From assembly GCF_015751965.1 (NCBI RefSeq), contig NZ_JADOVH010000008.1, positions 1 through 64,000 on the forward strand: a stretch of DNA of 64,000 nucleotides, written 5' to 3'. The notes beneath the pieces are model-generated. The model had not been told where the DNA came from. It saw only the letters and a program-made list of their open reading frames with translations, and did not search any database. The position numbers and the translations under genes are program-made. Within the stretch, counting starts at the first letter, position 1; the number at the start of each line of letters is the position of its first letter. Origin of the DNA: Frigoribacterium sp. CG_9.8 (lineage in GTDB: Bacteria; Actinomycetota; Actinomycetes; Actinomycetales; Microbacteriaceae). Below are positions 28,404-35,590 of the stretch, in pieces.

Positions 28404-28801
28404 GATGACTGTTTCCTTCCGTGATGGGTGAGCAGCTGAGCTTGTAAGAGCGTGCGCAACATCAAGGAACCCCTCGTTTGAGGGTATGGCGTTCTACTGA
28501 CTTCGGGACCCGTTCGGGTGCGCAGAGGTTGCGTCCGCGGATCACCGCGCGCAGCGCGGTAGTGCGCTGACGGCTGAGTGACACGGATTGGGGAGCCGCT
28601 TCGCGGCGCTGTCCTGTGGGGGTTTGTTGACCTTTCCGACGGCCGATCGTAACTCTGTCCTCGACTGCGTTCCCACATTTTTGGGTGCGCCCTGCGGGCT
28701 TATTTCGCCCGAAACTGTGGGCACTTCGCCTCGTCTTGTCGCACGTGATCTCTTCTGCCAGAAGGCAAAAAACACGATCGATCTGAAGAGAGAGCCTGAC
28801 T
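28404..28801 (+). promoter_or_regulatory. Divergent intergenic region with the second DprA-type leader
   Basis: No gene is supported here. On the plus strand the 18-bp block at 28621-28638 (TTGACC) with TAACTC 17 bp later repeats the dprA promoter, and 28747-28769 (GATCTCTTCTGCC, then AGAAGGCAAA) repeats the dprA hairpin leader at 20175-20197; GATCTGAAGAGAG follows in both. The hairpin stem TGCC/GGCA is kept while its loop varies (GGAA or AGAA). Confidence 0.6.
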
Positions 28802-29701
28802 ATGACTATCAACGCACTGTCACCTTCCATGGGGACCACCTTGTGCCTGCTTGATGACGACACCATCGCTCGGATTGCCCTGGCTGGCGCTGGGGTGAGC
28901 GGAGACCCTGGGGTGGCGATCGGTGTTGACACGCTCGGGGGTCCCGTTGCTTTCGTCGCGGCCGTTCACGACGGAGAAGATCGAGCCGCACCACTGTCGA
29001 ACCTGGTGCGCCAACGGATCCGAGCCTTCGCCACCCCATCCCGTGTGGGAGATGTTCTGCAGTCCATGACCTGTAACCACGTGTGTGCGGTAACGCCGTG
29101 GCACGATCAGTGGCCAACCCAGTTGGATGCCCTCGACCGGATCGCTCCGCTTGTGCTTTTCACCCAGGGTGATGTTGATGTTCTTGGACGTCCCTCTGTT
29201 GCGATCACGGGAACGACGGAGCCAACTGTGGAGGCTGTCCATATGACGATCGAGTTGACGACCGGGCTCGCCGACCGGCGATGGGTGATTGCTGCAAGCA
29301 CCAGCCACGGTGTGGATCAGCTCGCACTTCGTGCCGCGGCGGCGATGGGCGGGGAAACGATCACTGTCGCTGCGATGGGACTGCGTGGCCTCAACGTCGG
29401 GCGCGGTTCGGTTGCGATCAGTGAGTTGCCGCCCACCCCAACGGTCACCGTGCGCGGTCAGCGGCGGGCTAAGTATCTGCTGGCTGCGATTACGACGAAG
29501 ACGATCATTGTCGAAGCTGGTGTGTCCTCCGGTGCGCTTCGCACCGCGGAAGCCGCCCAGGCGATGAACCGCCCTGTTGGCGTCGCCGCAGGGACGAACG
29601 GGAACCCACCAACTGCGGGATGTCTCGAACTGCTCGAGCTGCTCGAGCGTCACAGTGTCGCAATCGTGTCGTCCATTACGGATGCTGACCGCCTTCAATG
29701 A
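28802..29701 (+). CDS. Divergent DprA-like Rossmann-fold protein
   Basis: A 299-residue protein and the only transfer-region gene on the plus strand. It keeps the DprA layout: an N-terminal extension, VCAVTPWHDQWPTQLDALDR, LVLFTQGD, SVAITGTTEPTVEA, WVIAASTSHGVDQLALRAAA, then a shortened core and TKTIIVEAGVSSGALRTAEAAQAMNRPVG. The GxR of canonical DprA (VGARAAT) is replaced by ITGTTEP and the RNR segment by RRAKYLLAAITTKT, so DNA binding may differ. It shares promoter and leader with the canonical dprA. It may act in strand processing after transfer; unproven. Confidence 0.75.
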   Translation: MTINALSPSMGTTLCLLDDDTIARIALAGAGVSGDPGVAIGVDTLGGPVAFVAAVHDGEDRAAPLSNLVRQRIRAFATPSRVGDVLQSMTCNHVCAVTPWHDQWPTQLDALDRIAPLVLFTQGDVDVLGRPSVAITGTTEPTVEAVHMTIELTTGLADRRWVIAASTSHGVDQLALRAAAAMGGETITVAAMGLRGLNVGRGSVAISELPPTPTVTVRGQRRAKYLLAAITTKTIIVEAGVSSGALRTAEAAQAMNRPVGVAAGTNGNPPTAGCLELLELLERHSVAIVSSITDADRLQ

Positions 29702-29706
29702 GCCCC

Positions 29707-31632
29707 TCATAGCTTCGGCTTCCCAACATCTGGTGTGTCGGTGAGCTGGAGTTTCTGGGAGAGCTTGGCCGGCGCTGCATGCTCAAGCGCAACCTCCGGT
29801 TCGGATTCGACGTCGGACGGTCCGTCAATTGGCGGTTCTGCAGCGATGTGGGGCAGGGCGCGGAAGGCGGCGATCGCGCCACCTTGCACGATCCAGAACG
29901 CACCGTCCGCGGCTTCTCGCACATCTTGGGGTGGGATGACGAAGGTGTGCTGTGCGCGGGCGGTGCCGAGTTCATCACCGGCAGCCTGCCCGGAGGCTTC
30001 CATCCGCAACACCGTGCCCGCATATTTGACGACGTCTTCGGGGTCTTTGGATCGGCCGAAGATCAGCGCGGCACCGCTGGTGAGGGCGCGGCGACGTCGT
30101 GTTTCGTCGTTGGACAGTCCGGCGGGGCTTTGGGTGGCGAGAACCAACCCGACGCCGGCGCTGCGGGCAGTTTCGAACAGGCTGCCCGCCGTATCTCCCG
30201 GGTCTTGCCCGCCGGTAACCAACTGCGGAAACTCATCAACAATGACAACGACCGGGGACTTGTCCCGGGCCCGCAGTCGGGCGGCGAGGAAGTTTCGCAG
30301 GTCCAACATCAGCAGGTCGCCCAGTTTCGCTTGCGCATCGTCGACCGGTGACAGCGGAATGACGGTGATATCTGTTGCGGCTTTTGCGTAGGACCACCCG
30401 TCTTCGCTGATGAACCGCTCCAGGGGTCGCAGCGCAACCATCAGGCTGTGCATGGCTCGCATCCCTGCGGTGGTGCCGTTGCGGTCGACGGTTTGGTTGA
30501 CAATCATCAGATCGAACTGGTCCCGCACGTAAGCACCGGGATTGGTCAGACGCTCGCGAAGGTCGGTGACGCTGCGTATCGGGGACTGGTCCTGCACTGA
30601 TTGCAGCACCCCACGAATTTCATCGAGGTAGTGCTGGTTTGCGCCGTCCGCGACCGGCATGAGGCGCATCAGTTTGGCGGTGACGTGGTCGGCTGTGCCA
30701 TTGAACAGATCCCAACGACCGCTGACGCTGGCGGTGCGACCGTGGGAGACAGCCACCGCGACCAGGGATTCGGCGTCGGCCGGGTCGCCTTTGGCGTCGA
30801 TGACGAACACCGGCCACCCGTGTTTGAGCGCGCACAAGACAAGTCCGTTGATGAGGACTGTTTTGCCGCTACCTGATTCGGCGACGATCAGTGCTCGGAC
30901 CGCCGAAGACGTATCGGGGAGGACAACAAATTGTCCGGTCGGGTCAACCCAGTCACGCATTCTCCGAAGGTCATGGAATCGGTCAGCGAAGACCCGGACG
31001 GTGGGGAGGTTGATGAACCCGAACGACTGCCGACCGGCAACCTGATGGGGCACCGAGATGACGTGTTTGTTCAGGCCGACGATCCGGCCGGTGTTCCCGT
31101 CCAGGCGCACACCGATTCGTTTCGCCGTTGCCCCGTCCGCGGCGCGTTTGCGGGCAGCTTCGATGCGTTCTTGCCGAAGCACGTCGGGGACACGGCGGGT
31201 GCGGACTTGGTCGGCGATCCGCCGACGACGGTACGACCAGACCACCGGCAGGAGAAGAATGCCGGAGAGCAGGTTCACGATCGCCCACCCACCGAAGACA
31301 GGAAGCAGCTGCGGTGCCCAGTTGCCGGCAAAGAAGGTTCCGGCATGACCTGTGCGAATCCACCCGGCAAGCAGAAAGATTTCGGCGGCTACCAGCAAGG
31401 TGACTAGGAGGATACCGATGGCGTTGGTAACCCAATGCCACTTGAGGACGATCCAGAATCGGGTACGTGTGGCTACGATGTCGGAGACCATTATGTTGAC
31501 CAGCAATGGGATCATCAGCGGCAGAGCAATCAGGGCGAGTCCGATCACCAGCACTGCCCCGATGAGACGGCCCACAGTATCCCCCATCGGATCCGCGGAC
31601 GGCACCAGGGCCATCCGGCTGTCAGTGCTCAT
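29707..31632 (-). CDS. VirD4/TraG-type coupling protein
   Basis: A 641-residue ATPase that would link the DNA-processing complex to the channel. The N-terminus has two pairs of membrane helices (about 20-50, 62-90 and 105-130). The ATPase domain has Walker A AESGSGKTVLING near residue 250 and Walker B VVVIVDEFPQLV near residue 462, followed by ETARSAGVGLVLATQSPAGL. An RFISEDGWSYAKA segment lies between. The C-terminus (AEPPIDGPSDVESEPE) is acidic. Start overlaps the stop of the upstream replication-relaxation-like gene (ATGA). FtsK/TraB-type pumps lack this layout. Confidence 0.85.
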   Translation of the reverse strand: MSTDSRMALVPSADPMGDTVGRLIGAVLVIGLALIALPLMIPLLVNIMVSDIVATRTRFWIVLKWHWVTNAIGILLVTLLVAAEIFLLAGWIRTGHAGTFFAGNWAPQLLPVFGGWAIVNLLSGILLLPVVWSYRRRRIADQVRTRRVPDVLRQERIEAARKRAADGATAKRIGVRLDGNTGRIVGLNKHVISVPHQVAGRQSFGFINLPTVRVFADRFHDLRRMRDWVDPTGQFVVLPDTSSAVRALIVAESGSGKTVLINGLVLCALKHGWPVFVIDAKGDPADAESLVAVAVSHGRTASVSGRWDLFNGTADHVTAKLMRLMPVADGANQHYLDEIRGVLQSVQDQSPIRSVTDLRERLTNPGAYVRDQFDLMIVNQTVDRNGTTAGMRAMHSLMVALRPLERFISEDGWSYAKAATDITVIPLSPVDDAQAKLGDLLMLDLRNFLAARLRARDKSPVVVIVDEFPQLVTGGQDPGDTAGSLFETARSAGVGLVLATQSPAGLSNDETRRRRALTSGAALIFGRSKDPEDVVKYAGTVLRMEASGQAAGDELGTARAQHTFVIPPQDVREAADGAFWIVQGGAIAAFRALPHIAAEPPIDGPSDVESEPEVALEHAAPAKLSQKLQLTDTPDVGKPKL

Positions 31633-32387
31633 CGTGATGCCTCGGAGTCCCAGAGTTCATGAATCGGCAACTCGGATGGGACCAGTGCCCCAGCCCCTGT
31701 CCCTACCCCCGCGACCGGTTCAGGCATGGTGTCCCATAGTTGGGCTTCACTGCCAATCCAGCGGCCGCGCACGTCGAACGTCGACAAGGTCAGAAGCCTT
31801 GGGCGGTGGTCGCGGAAGATGAACTTGTCCGCCTGGCTGGAAACCACCCGGGTCGCCTCAGCGGTTCCGAGGTACACCACTCGGGTGATACCCCCGGTAG
31901 TCATCCGTGATGCGTGAGAGTTGCAGATCAGTTTGTACCGGCCCAAAGTTTTTGCCGTCAGTTCGACTTCGACAAGTTCGACAATGTCACCTTTGACGGC
32001 CACCCCGTCGACCTGGTGGTCCTGAACGCTTGCCGGCCTCCGGTCCCTAAACCAGGTGTACCCGCGGGCTAGATATCGGGCTGAGACTGCGGCGACCGCG
32101 ATCTCATGCCGGGTCGTCTGACGGTAAAGGTTCGGCGCTACTTTGCCGATGCCCTGATGCGTTGCCCAAATGATCGAGCGATCGTTGAACGCCGGTTGGG
32201 CTCGTTGCACCAGCCCCTCCTCGACCAGGCGGGCAATCCATTGATTACCGCGCCGCACCCCGACCGGCTGTTCCGCGTGCCCGTCCGGCAGGGCTGCTAA
32301 CGCCCAGCGGACGGCTTCTTGATCAGCCATCCGAACGACACTGAGCCAGTCCAGCATCGCCTCGTCACGCTTCGTCAACTGCACCAT
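31629..32387 (-). CDS. Replication-relaxation-like winged-helix protein
   Basis: A 252-residue protein. I chose the ATG at 32387 because GGAGG lies upstream; an ATG at 32435 is possible. The N-terminal 90 residues form a winged helix (LTKRDEAMLDWLSVVRMADQ, NQWIARLVEEGLVQR), and the second half has HEIAVAAVSARYLARGYTWF and VAVKGDIVELVEVELTAKTLGRYK, the pattern of the replication-relaxation family found on actinobacterial elements. It contains a D..E.E.K-like arrangement (GDIVELVEVELTAK) that might be a nuclease centre. It overlaps the coupling-protein gene. It lies next to the inverted repeats at 32487-32650, its possible DNA target. Confidence 0.6.
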   Translation of the reverse strand: MVQLTKRDEAMLDWLSVVRMADQEAVRWALAALPDGHAEQPVGVRRGNQWIARLVEEGLVQRAQPAFNDRSIIWATHQGIGKVAPNLYRQTTRHEIAVAAVSARYLARGYTWFRDRRPASVQDHQVDGVAVKGDIVELVEVELTAKTLGRYKLICNSHASRMTTGGITRVVYLGTAEATRVVSSQADKFIFRDHRPRLLTLSTFDVRGRWIGSEAQLWDTMPEPVAGVGTGAGALVPSELPIHELWDSEASR

Positions 32388-32427
32388 CTGAAACGGCCTC
32401 CGACATCCTGCATCGCCGTGCTTTTGC

Positions 32428-32486
32428 TCTTGCATCTGCTCTTGCTTTTTCTTTTTTCTTTTCTTTTTTCTTCTTCTATTTTTTTC
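32428..32486. other. Polypyrimidine/polypurine tract
   Basis: About 60 bp almost entirely C and T on the plus strand (runs such as TTTTTCTTTTTTCTTTTC). Together with the adjacent hairpins it could ease DNA melting or form a triplex. Such tracts are rare in this high-GC window. Confidence 0.7.
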
Positions 32487-32585
32487 TGTACCACCACCTC
32501 TGCTTCAATTCCCAACCTCCCTTGGACAACTTGTTGGGTGAGGGAGGTTGGGAATCGAGCTCGCCTCGGCAGAGGCGGTGGTACA
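32487..32585. repeat. Large nested inverted repeat (candidate origin or transfer site)
   Basis: Outer arms of 17 bp (32487-32503 and 32569-32585, TGTACCACCACCTCTGC, one mismatch) enclose perfect 15-bp inner arms (32508-32522 and 32541-32555, ATTCCCAACCTCCCT), which enclose a small CAAC/GTTG stem. The whole 99 bp can fold as a stepped cruciform. It lies between the replication-relaxation-like gene and the partition genes. Confidence 0.85.
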
Positions 32586-32601
32586 GGGAAAAATGGGCTT
32601 T

Positions 32602-32650
32602 TGCTATTCCTTTGGGTATTCCAGCCCTGGGAACACCCAAAGGAATAGCA
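32602..32650. repeat. Second inverted repeat beside the first
   Basis: Perfect 16-bp arms (32602-32617 and 32635-32650, TGCTATTCCTTTGGGT) surround an inner CCAG/CTGG stem. It follows the first structure by 16 bp. Neither is a plain terminator: there is no T run after the stem on either strand. Confidence 0.85.
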
Positions 32651-32730
32651 GCCAACGTAACTGTTGACCCTCGAACGGGGGTGAATACCCTCGGCCTGTC
32701 GAAAACACCACCCCAAAATTTCATGGGCGC

Positions 32731-33108
32731 TCACGAGGTCATCGACTTTCCGATTTCGTCCTCGTCGTCGCCGACCGCAGCACCGATCTTTGCCAGGAGC
32801 AGATCGACCGCGACCCGGATAAGTGAGTTCTCGGTGATCCGGGCGCCCGAGTTTTTCTTCGCCCGATTCAGACGCCTCGCCTCAAACGTGAGTCGGTTCT
32901 GCTGGTCTTCGCGAAGCCGAGTTTCCTTCCGCACATAACGCAGATAGGTCGGCACCGCGGGAACTTTCACTCGCGCAGGCTTAGGCGCGCCCGTCGCAGC
33001 TTTTGCTGCTGGGATTGCAGGCTCGGCAGGATCAGGTTTCGGCACCGCTGGTGGGACCGTCTCACCGACTTTGCCAAGCAACTGGCCCAAATTTGCGCGG
33101 ACCATCAT
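32731..33108 (-). CDS. Small DNA-binding partition partner (ribbon-helix-helix-like)
   Basis: A 125-residue protein whose ATG overlaps the parA stop (ATGA). The first 55 residues are Pro/Ala/Lys-rich. Residues 60-115 read [20 protein letters not shown], then [29 protein letters not shown], the strand-helix-helix outline of RHH proteins where [11 protein letters not shown] is the second helix. By position it is the ParB-type centromere binder. The contiguous 8-bp repeats upstream of parA are its likely target and also its operator. No ParB nuclease/CTPase domain is present. Confidence 0.65.
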   Translation of the reverse strand: MMVRANLGQLLGKVGETVPPAVPKPDPAEPAIPAAKAATGAPKPARVKVPAVPTYLRYVRKETRLREDQQNRLTFEARRLNRAKKNSGARITENSLIRVAVDLLLAKIGAAVGDDEDEIGKSMTS

Positions 33109-33755
33109 CGACTCGCAGAAGCGGTATTGGCCCAGATCGACATCAGCTCAAGAGCCACCGCCCGGTAGTCGTCAATCGACTTCGCCGTCTGCTTGGACTC
33201 CGGATATTGAGTGACGATCTTGCCCTCGATCGGCGCGTCGGCGTGAATTTTGTAACGGCGAATCGCCCGCTGAAACCTCGGCAGACCCAAACTATCGACG
33301 AGCTTCTCGGCATCTTCCAACTGCCCGGGGACCCGCATATCAATCTTGCTCAACAGGACCCGAAAAGGCGTTGCGGTGGGTTCGATGAACGTCCGCACAG
33401 TTCGAACCATCGGCGGAATGCACAACGCTTCCGGCTCCGTCGGGACAATCGCAAAATCTGCAACCGATAGCACCGAGGAGAGGATGTGACTGTCGGTGAG
33501 ATTTCCCGGGGTGTCGACGAAGATCACGTCGTAGGGCAGATCCCGCATCCGAGCGAGTGTTGCCGGATCGGTGTCGTCCGCGAAATCGAACGGCAGCCCG
33601 TCGCCTGCGGTCGAGGCCCACCAGGTAGTCGACTGTTGCGGATCAACGTCAACGACCAGCACACGCGAGTTCTCCGCGGCGATAGCGGCGAGGTTCATCG
33701 TCGTGGTGGTCTTACCAGCCCCGCCCTTCTGGTTCGTGATTGCGACGATCCTCAC
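33105..33755 (-). CDS. parA: ParA-type partition ATPase
   Basis: A 216-residue short ParA (type Ib size). It starts with GTG ([20 protein letters not shown]) with the deviant Walker A KGGAGKTT; Walker A' is [15 protein letters not shown]; Walker B is [15 protein letters not shown]. No N-terminal helix-turn-helix exists, as in small plasmid ParAs that rely on an RHH partner for repression. It would position circular copies of the element. It forms a two-gene operon with the small partner. Confidence 0.9.
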   Translation of the reverse strand: MRIVAITNQKGGAGKTTTTMNLAAIAAENSRVLVVDVDPQQSTTWWASTAGDGLPFDFADDTDPATLARMRDLPYDVIFVDTPGNLTDSHILSSVLSVADFAIVPTEPEALCIPPMVRTVRTFIEPTATPFRVLLSKIDMRVPGQLEDAEKLVDSLGLPRFQRAIRRYKIHADAPIEGKIVTQYPESKQTAKSIDDYRAVALELMSIWANTASASR

Positions 33756-33773
33756 GAGTTCACCGCCTTCGAA

Positions 33774-33853
33774 AGTTCGAGAGTTGCAGAGTTCGGCGGT
33801 ACGGCAGTTCGTGAGTTCGCAAGTTCTGAACTTTGGAAGTTACGAACGACTGT
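33774..33853. repeat. Contiguous 8-bp repeat array upstream of parA
   Basis: Ten unspaced octads follow each other with consensus AGTTCGNN: AGTTCGAG, AGTTGCAG, AGTTCGGC, GGTACGGC, AGTTCGTG, AGTTCGCA, AGTTCTGA, ACTTTGGA, AGTTACGA, ACGACTGT. The phase is exact. A second in-phase group lies at 33902-33949 with CTTCGAAAATTCCG twice at 16-bp distance. Contiguous short repeats are what dimeric RHH proteins of the omega type bind. The array is 18 bp upstream of the parA GTG, so it is a candidate centromere and operator. Confidence 0.7.
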
Positions 33854-33998
33854 GATCCTCGATGTGGTGGCCGCGTAACTGCCGGAGTTGGTGAGTCCGA
33901 CAGTGTCGAACTTCGAAAATTCCGGGCTTCGAAAATTCCGAACTCTTTCGCGCCCGCGTACTGGTTCTGTTTTGTTCATTCCTGGTCTCTTCCTGTTA

Positions 33999-34053
33999 AG
34001 GGGACCAGCCACTGGTCCCCTGCTTGACAACTTTTTGGCCCCCTTAGGGGACT
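33999..34053 (-). terminator. Two hairpins between the winged-helix gene and parA
   Basis: AGGGGACCAG (33999-34008) pairs with CTGGTCCCCT (34012-34021) around a 3-nt loop, and CCCCTTAGGGG follows near 34041-34051, next to the stop of the winged-helix gene. They would end its transcript before the parA region. Tails are only weakly T-rich. Confidence 0.45.
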
Positions 34054-34477
34054 AAAAACTTGCCCTCTGTGGGTACAAATCTGTGGCCCCCTGGCCGCCG
34101 GTGAACGGCAACACGTTCGGATCATTCGACGGCCGATACGCCGCGGCGGGTCGGGAGCTGTCGAGCATCAGCTCGTACTCCGAGGTCAAACCTCGTCCCC
34201 CGGTGCGAAGCCTCGTGATCGCGCCGCTGTCGATAAGTTCGTGGATTGCGCGCTTCACCGCCCGGTAGGCGGCGGCGCTGCCGTTGCCGGGGGCGAGGAA
34301 CCCGAGAGCAATCGCTGATAGCTCGCGGCCACCGAAGTAACGTCTCGGCTCCTGCTCGCCACGCTTCTCGTCCCAACACTCCAACGCCATGTGCAGCAGC
34401 AGTCGGGCGGCAGTGTTGCCGAGCTTCAACCGAGCAGCCACGAGGATCGCACTCTTCGCAGCGTAAAGGCCCATCAC
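34052..34477 (-). CDS. Winged-helix protein, possible replication initiator or regulator
   Basis: The frame is open to 34633, but its first 50 codons overlap the AlpA-like gene and look non-coding. I place the start at the GTG (34477) or ATG (34474). The product reads MGLYAAKSAILVAARLKLGN, LLLHMALECWDEKRG, YFGGRELSAIALGF, then AYRAVKRAIHELIDSGAITRLR and RGLTSEYELML, a winged helix followed by a wing. Such proteins follow alpA in actinobacterial elements and may act in replication. It carries no catalytic motif. Confidence 0.55.
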   Translation of the reverse strand: MMGLYAAKSAILVAARLKLGNTAARLLLHMALECWDEKRGEQEPRRYFGGRELSAIALGFLAPGNGSAAAYRAVKRAIHELIDSGAITRLRTGGRGLTSEYELMLDSSRPAAAYRPSNDPNVLPFTGGQGATDLYPQRASF

Positions 34478-34493
34478 CTGGGCGCCCGGCAAC

Positions 34494-34697
34494 TCATACG
34501 TAGACCGCGGAGCCGGTGCGGGTCTGGGCACTGGCCTCAACCCAGGCGATGATCTCAGATCTTTTGTACAAAACGGTTCGGGGTGTTGGCTTGTAAAAGC
34601 ATGGTCCCCGGCCCTGGTACCGGAGTTGCGCAAGAGCGGTGACCGTCAGCCCCGTGATCTCCCCGACTACCGAGGGCTGAATAAATTCCTCTGACAT
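34494..34697 (-). CDS. AlpA-like helix-turn-helix protein / excisionase
   Basis: A 67-residue MerR-type HTH protein: VVGEITGLTVTALAQLRYQG, RGPCFYKPTPRTVLYKRSEI and IAWVEAS. This is the standard form of AlpA and Xis proteins (the YxGxGPxFxK...VxY signature). It would bend DNA at the att site for excision or switch on element genes. It is transcribed away from the XRE regulator, across two shared direct repeats. Confidence 0.85.
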   Translation of the reverse strand: MSEEFIQPSVVGEITGLTVTALAQLRYQGRGPCFYKPTPRTVLYKRSEIIAWVEASAQTRTGSAVYV

Positions 34698-34706
34698 GAT
34701 TCTCCT

Positions 34707-34784
34707 GTCGTTTTCACAACCAAATTGGTGAGTGGTTGTTGTTATGAAGATAGATCAGAGTCGTCGTTTTCACAACCCAAATGG
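34707..34784. promoter_or_regulatory. Pair of 22-bp operators between the divergent alpA-like and XRE genes
   Basis: GTCGTTTTCACAACCAAATT with GG (34707-34728) and GTCGTTTTCACAACCCAAAT with GG (34763-34784) match at 20 of 22 positions, in the same orientation, 56 bp apart. TAATCT (34788-34793) is a -10 box 7 bp before the ATG at 34800. The repeats sit in both promoters and are the likely binding sites of the XRE protein. Confidence 0.65.
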
Positions 34785-34799
34785 CTGTAATCTATGGAA

Positions 34800-35381
34800 A
34801 TGAAGGATTTTCGATCGGAGTCGAGCTTGGGCGCCCGCATCCGAGCCGCCCGGCGAGCCCGAGGCCTTCGAACCGCACGCGAACTCGCTGATGCGATCGT
34901 GGGCGGCACACTGACCGAGGCAATCATCGAGAACATCGAAGCTGGCCGAAAGGTCGTCCTCGACATCAGCCAGCTGCTCAATATCGCGATGGCACTTCGG
35001 GTGCCAATGAGCTATCTCCTCGCCCCGCTCGGCGAGCCAGACCGTCCCCTCGATCTGCCCAATCTGAGCCAAGCATTCGAGGGTATGACCGCCATCGAGT
35101 TCGACTCCTGGCTGGCGTCGTCACAGGACGGGCGTTATCAGCCCGAGTCATTGGACGAGCGGAACGCCACCTCCGAATTGCACGCGCTCCGCGAATGGTC
35201 CGCCCTCACCCGTGAGGCCGCTCGCCTCCAAACAATGTTTGATCTGGAGACGGCTACGGCTGCATCAGCTGGTCCGGACAGCCCACTGCTGCGTAGTACT
35301 GAATCCAGGCTCAACGACACGCGACGGGAAACGGGGCGGCTCGCGGCGTACTTGAAATCAGCTGGCTGGCAAGTGGAGTGA
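34800..35381 (+). CDS. XRE-family regulator of the element
   Basis: A 193-residue protein starting MKDFRSESSLGARIRAARRA; I prefer ATG 34800 over 34794 because of the -10 spacing (leaderless). Residues 8-68 form a Cro/C1-type HTH (RGLRTARELADAIVGGTLTE, IIENIEAGRKVV, ISQLLNIAMALRVPMSYLLA). The C-terminal half contains a long helix with EWSALTREAARLQTMFDLE and RLNDTRRETGRLAAYLKSA, suited to dimerisation. Probably the repressor that keeps the element integrated. Confidence 0.8.
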   Translation: MKDFRSESSLGARIRAARRARGLRTARELADAIVGGTLTEAIIENIEAGRKVVLDISQLLNIAMALRVPMSYLLAPLGEPDRPLDLPNLSQAFEGMTAIEFDSWLASSQDGRYQPESLDERNATSELHALREWSALTREAARLQTMFDLETATAASAGPDSPLLRSTESRLNDTRRETGRLAAYLKSAGWQVE

Positions 35382-35590
35382 TCTTGGCCCCTAGAGATCG
35401 CTGCAAAGCGACGAGCCGGTATCGGGAAGTGAATAAGACCTCTTCTGCCCCGCCAACCAACCTGCCTCCGAGAATTTGCGTAGGACGCTCCAAACATTCG
35501 GATAATTTCGTCTCAGGTCTGTCATAGCCTGATTCCCAATTGCCCAGGGCCCGACCCAGGTCGGCGAAAGACGATCAGCTTGGAGTATCG

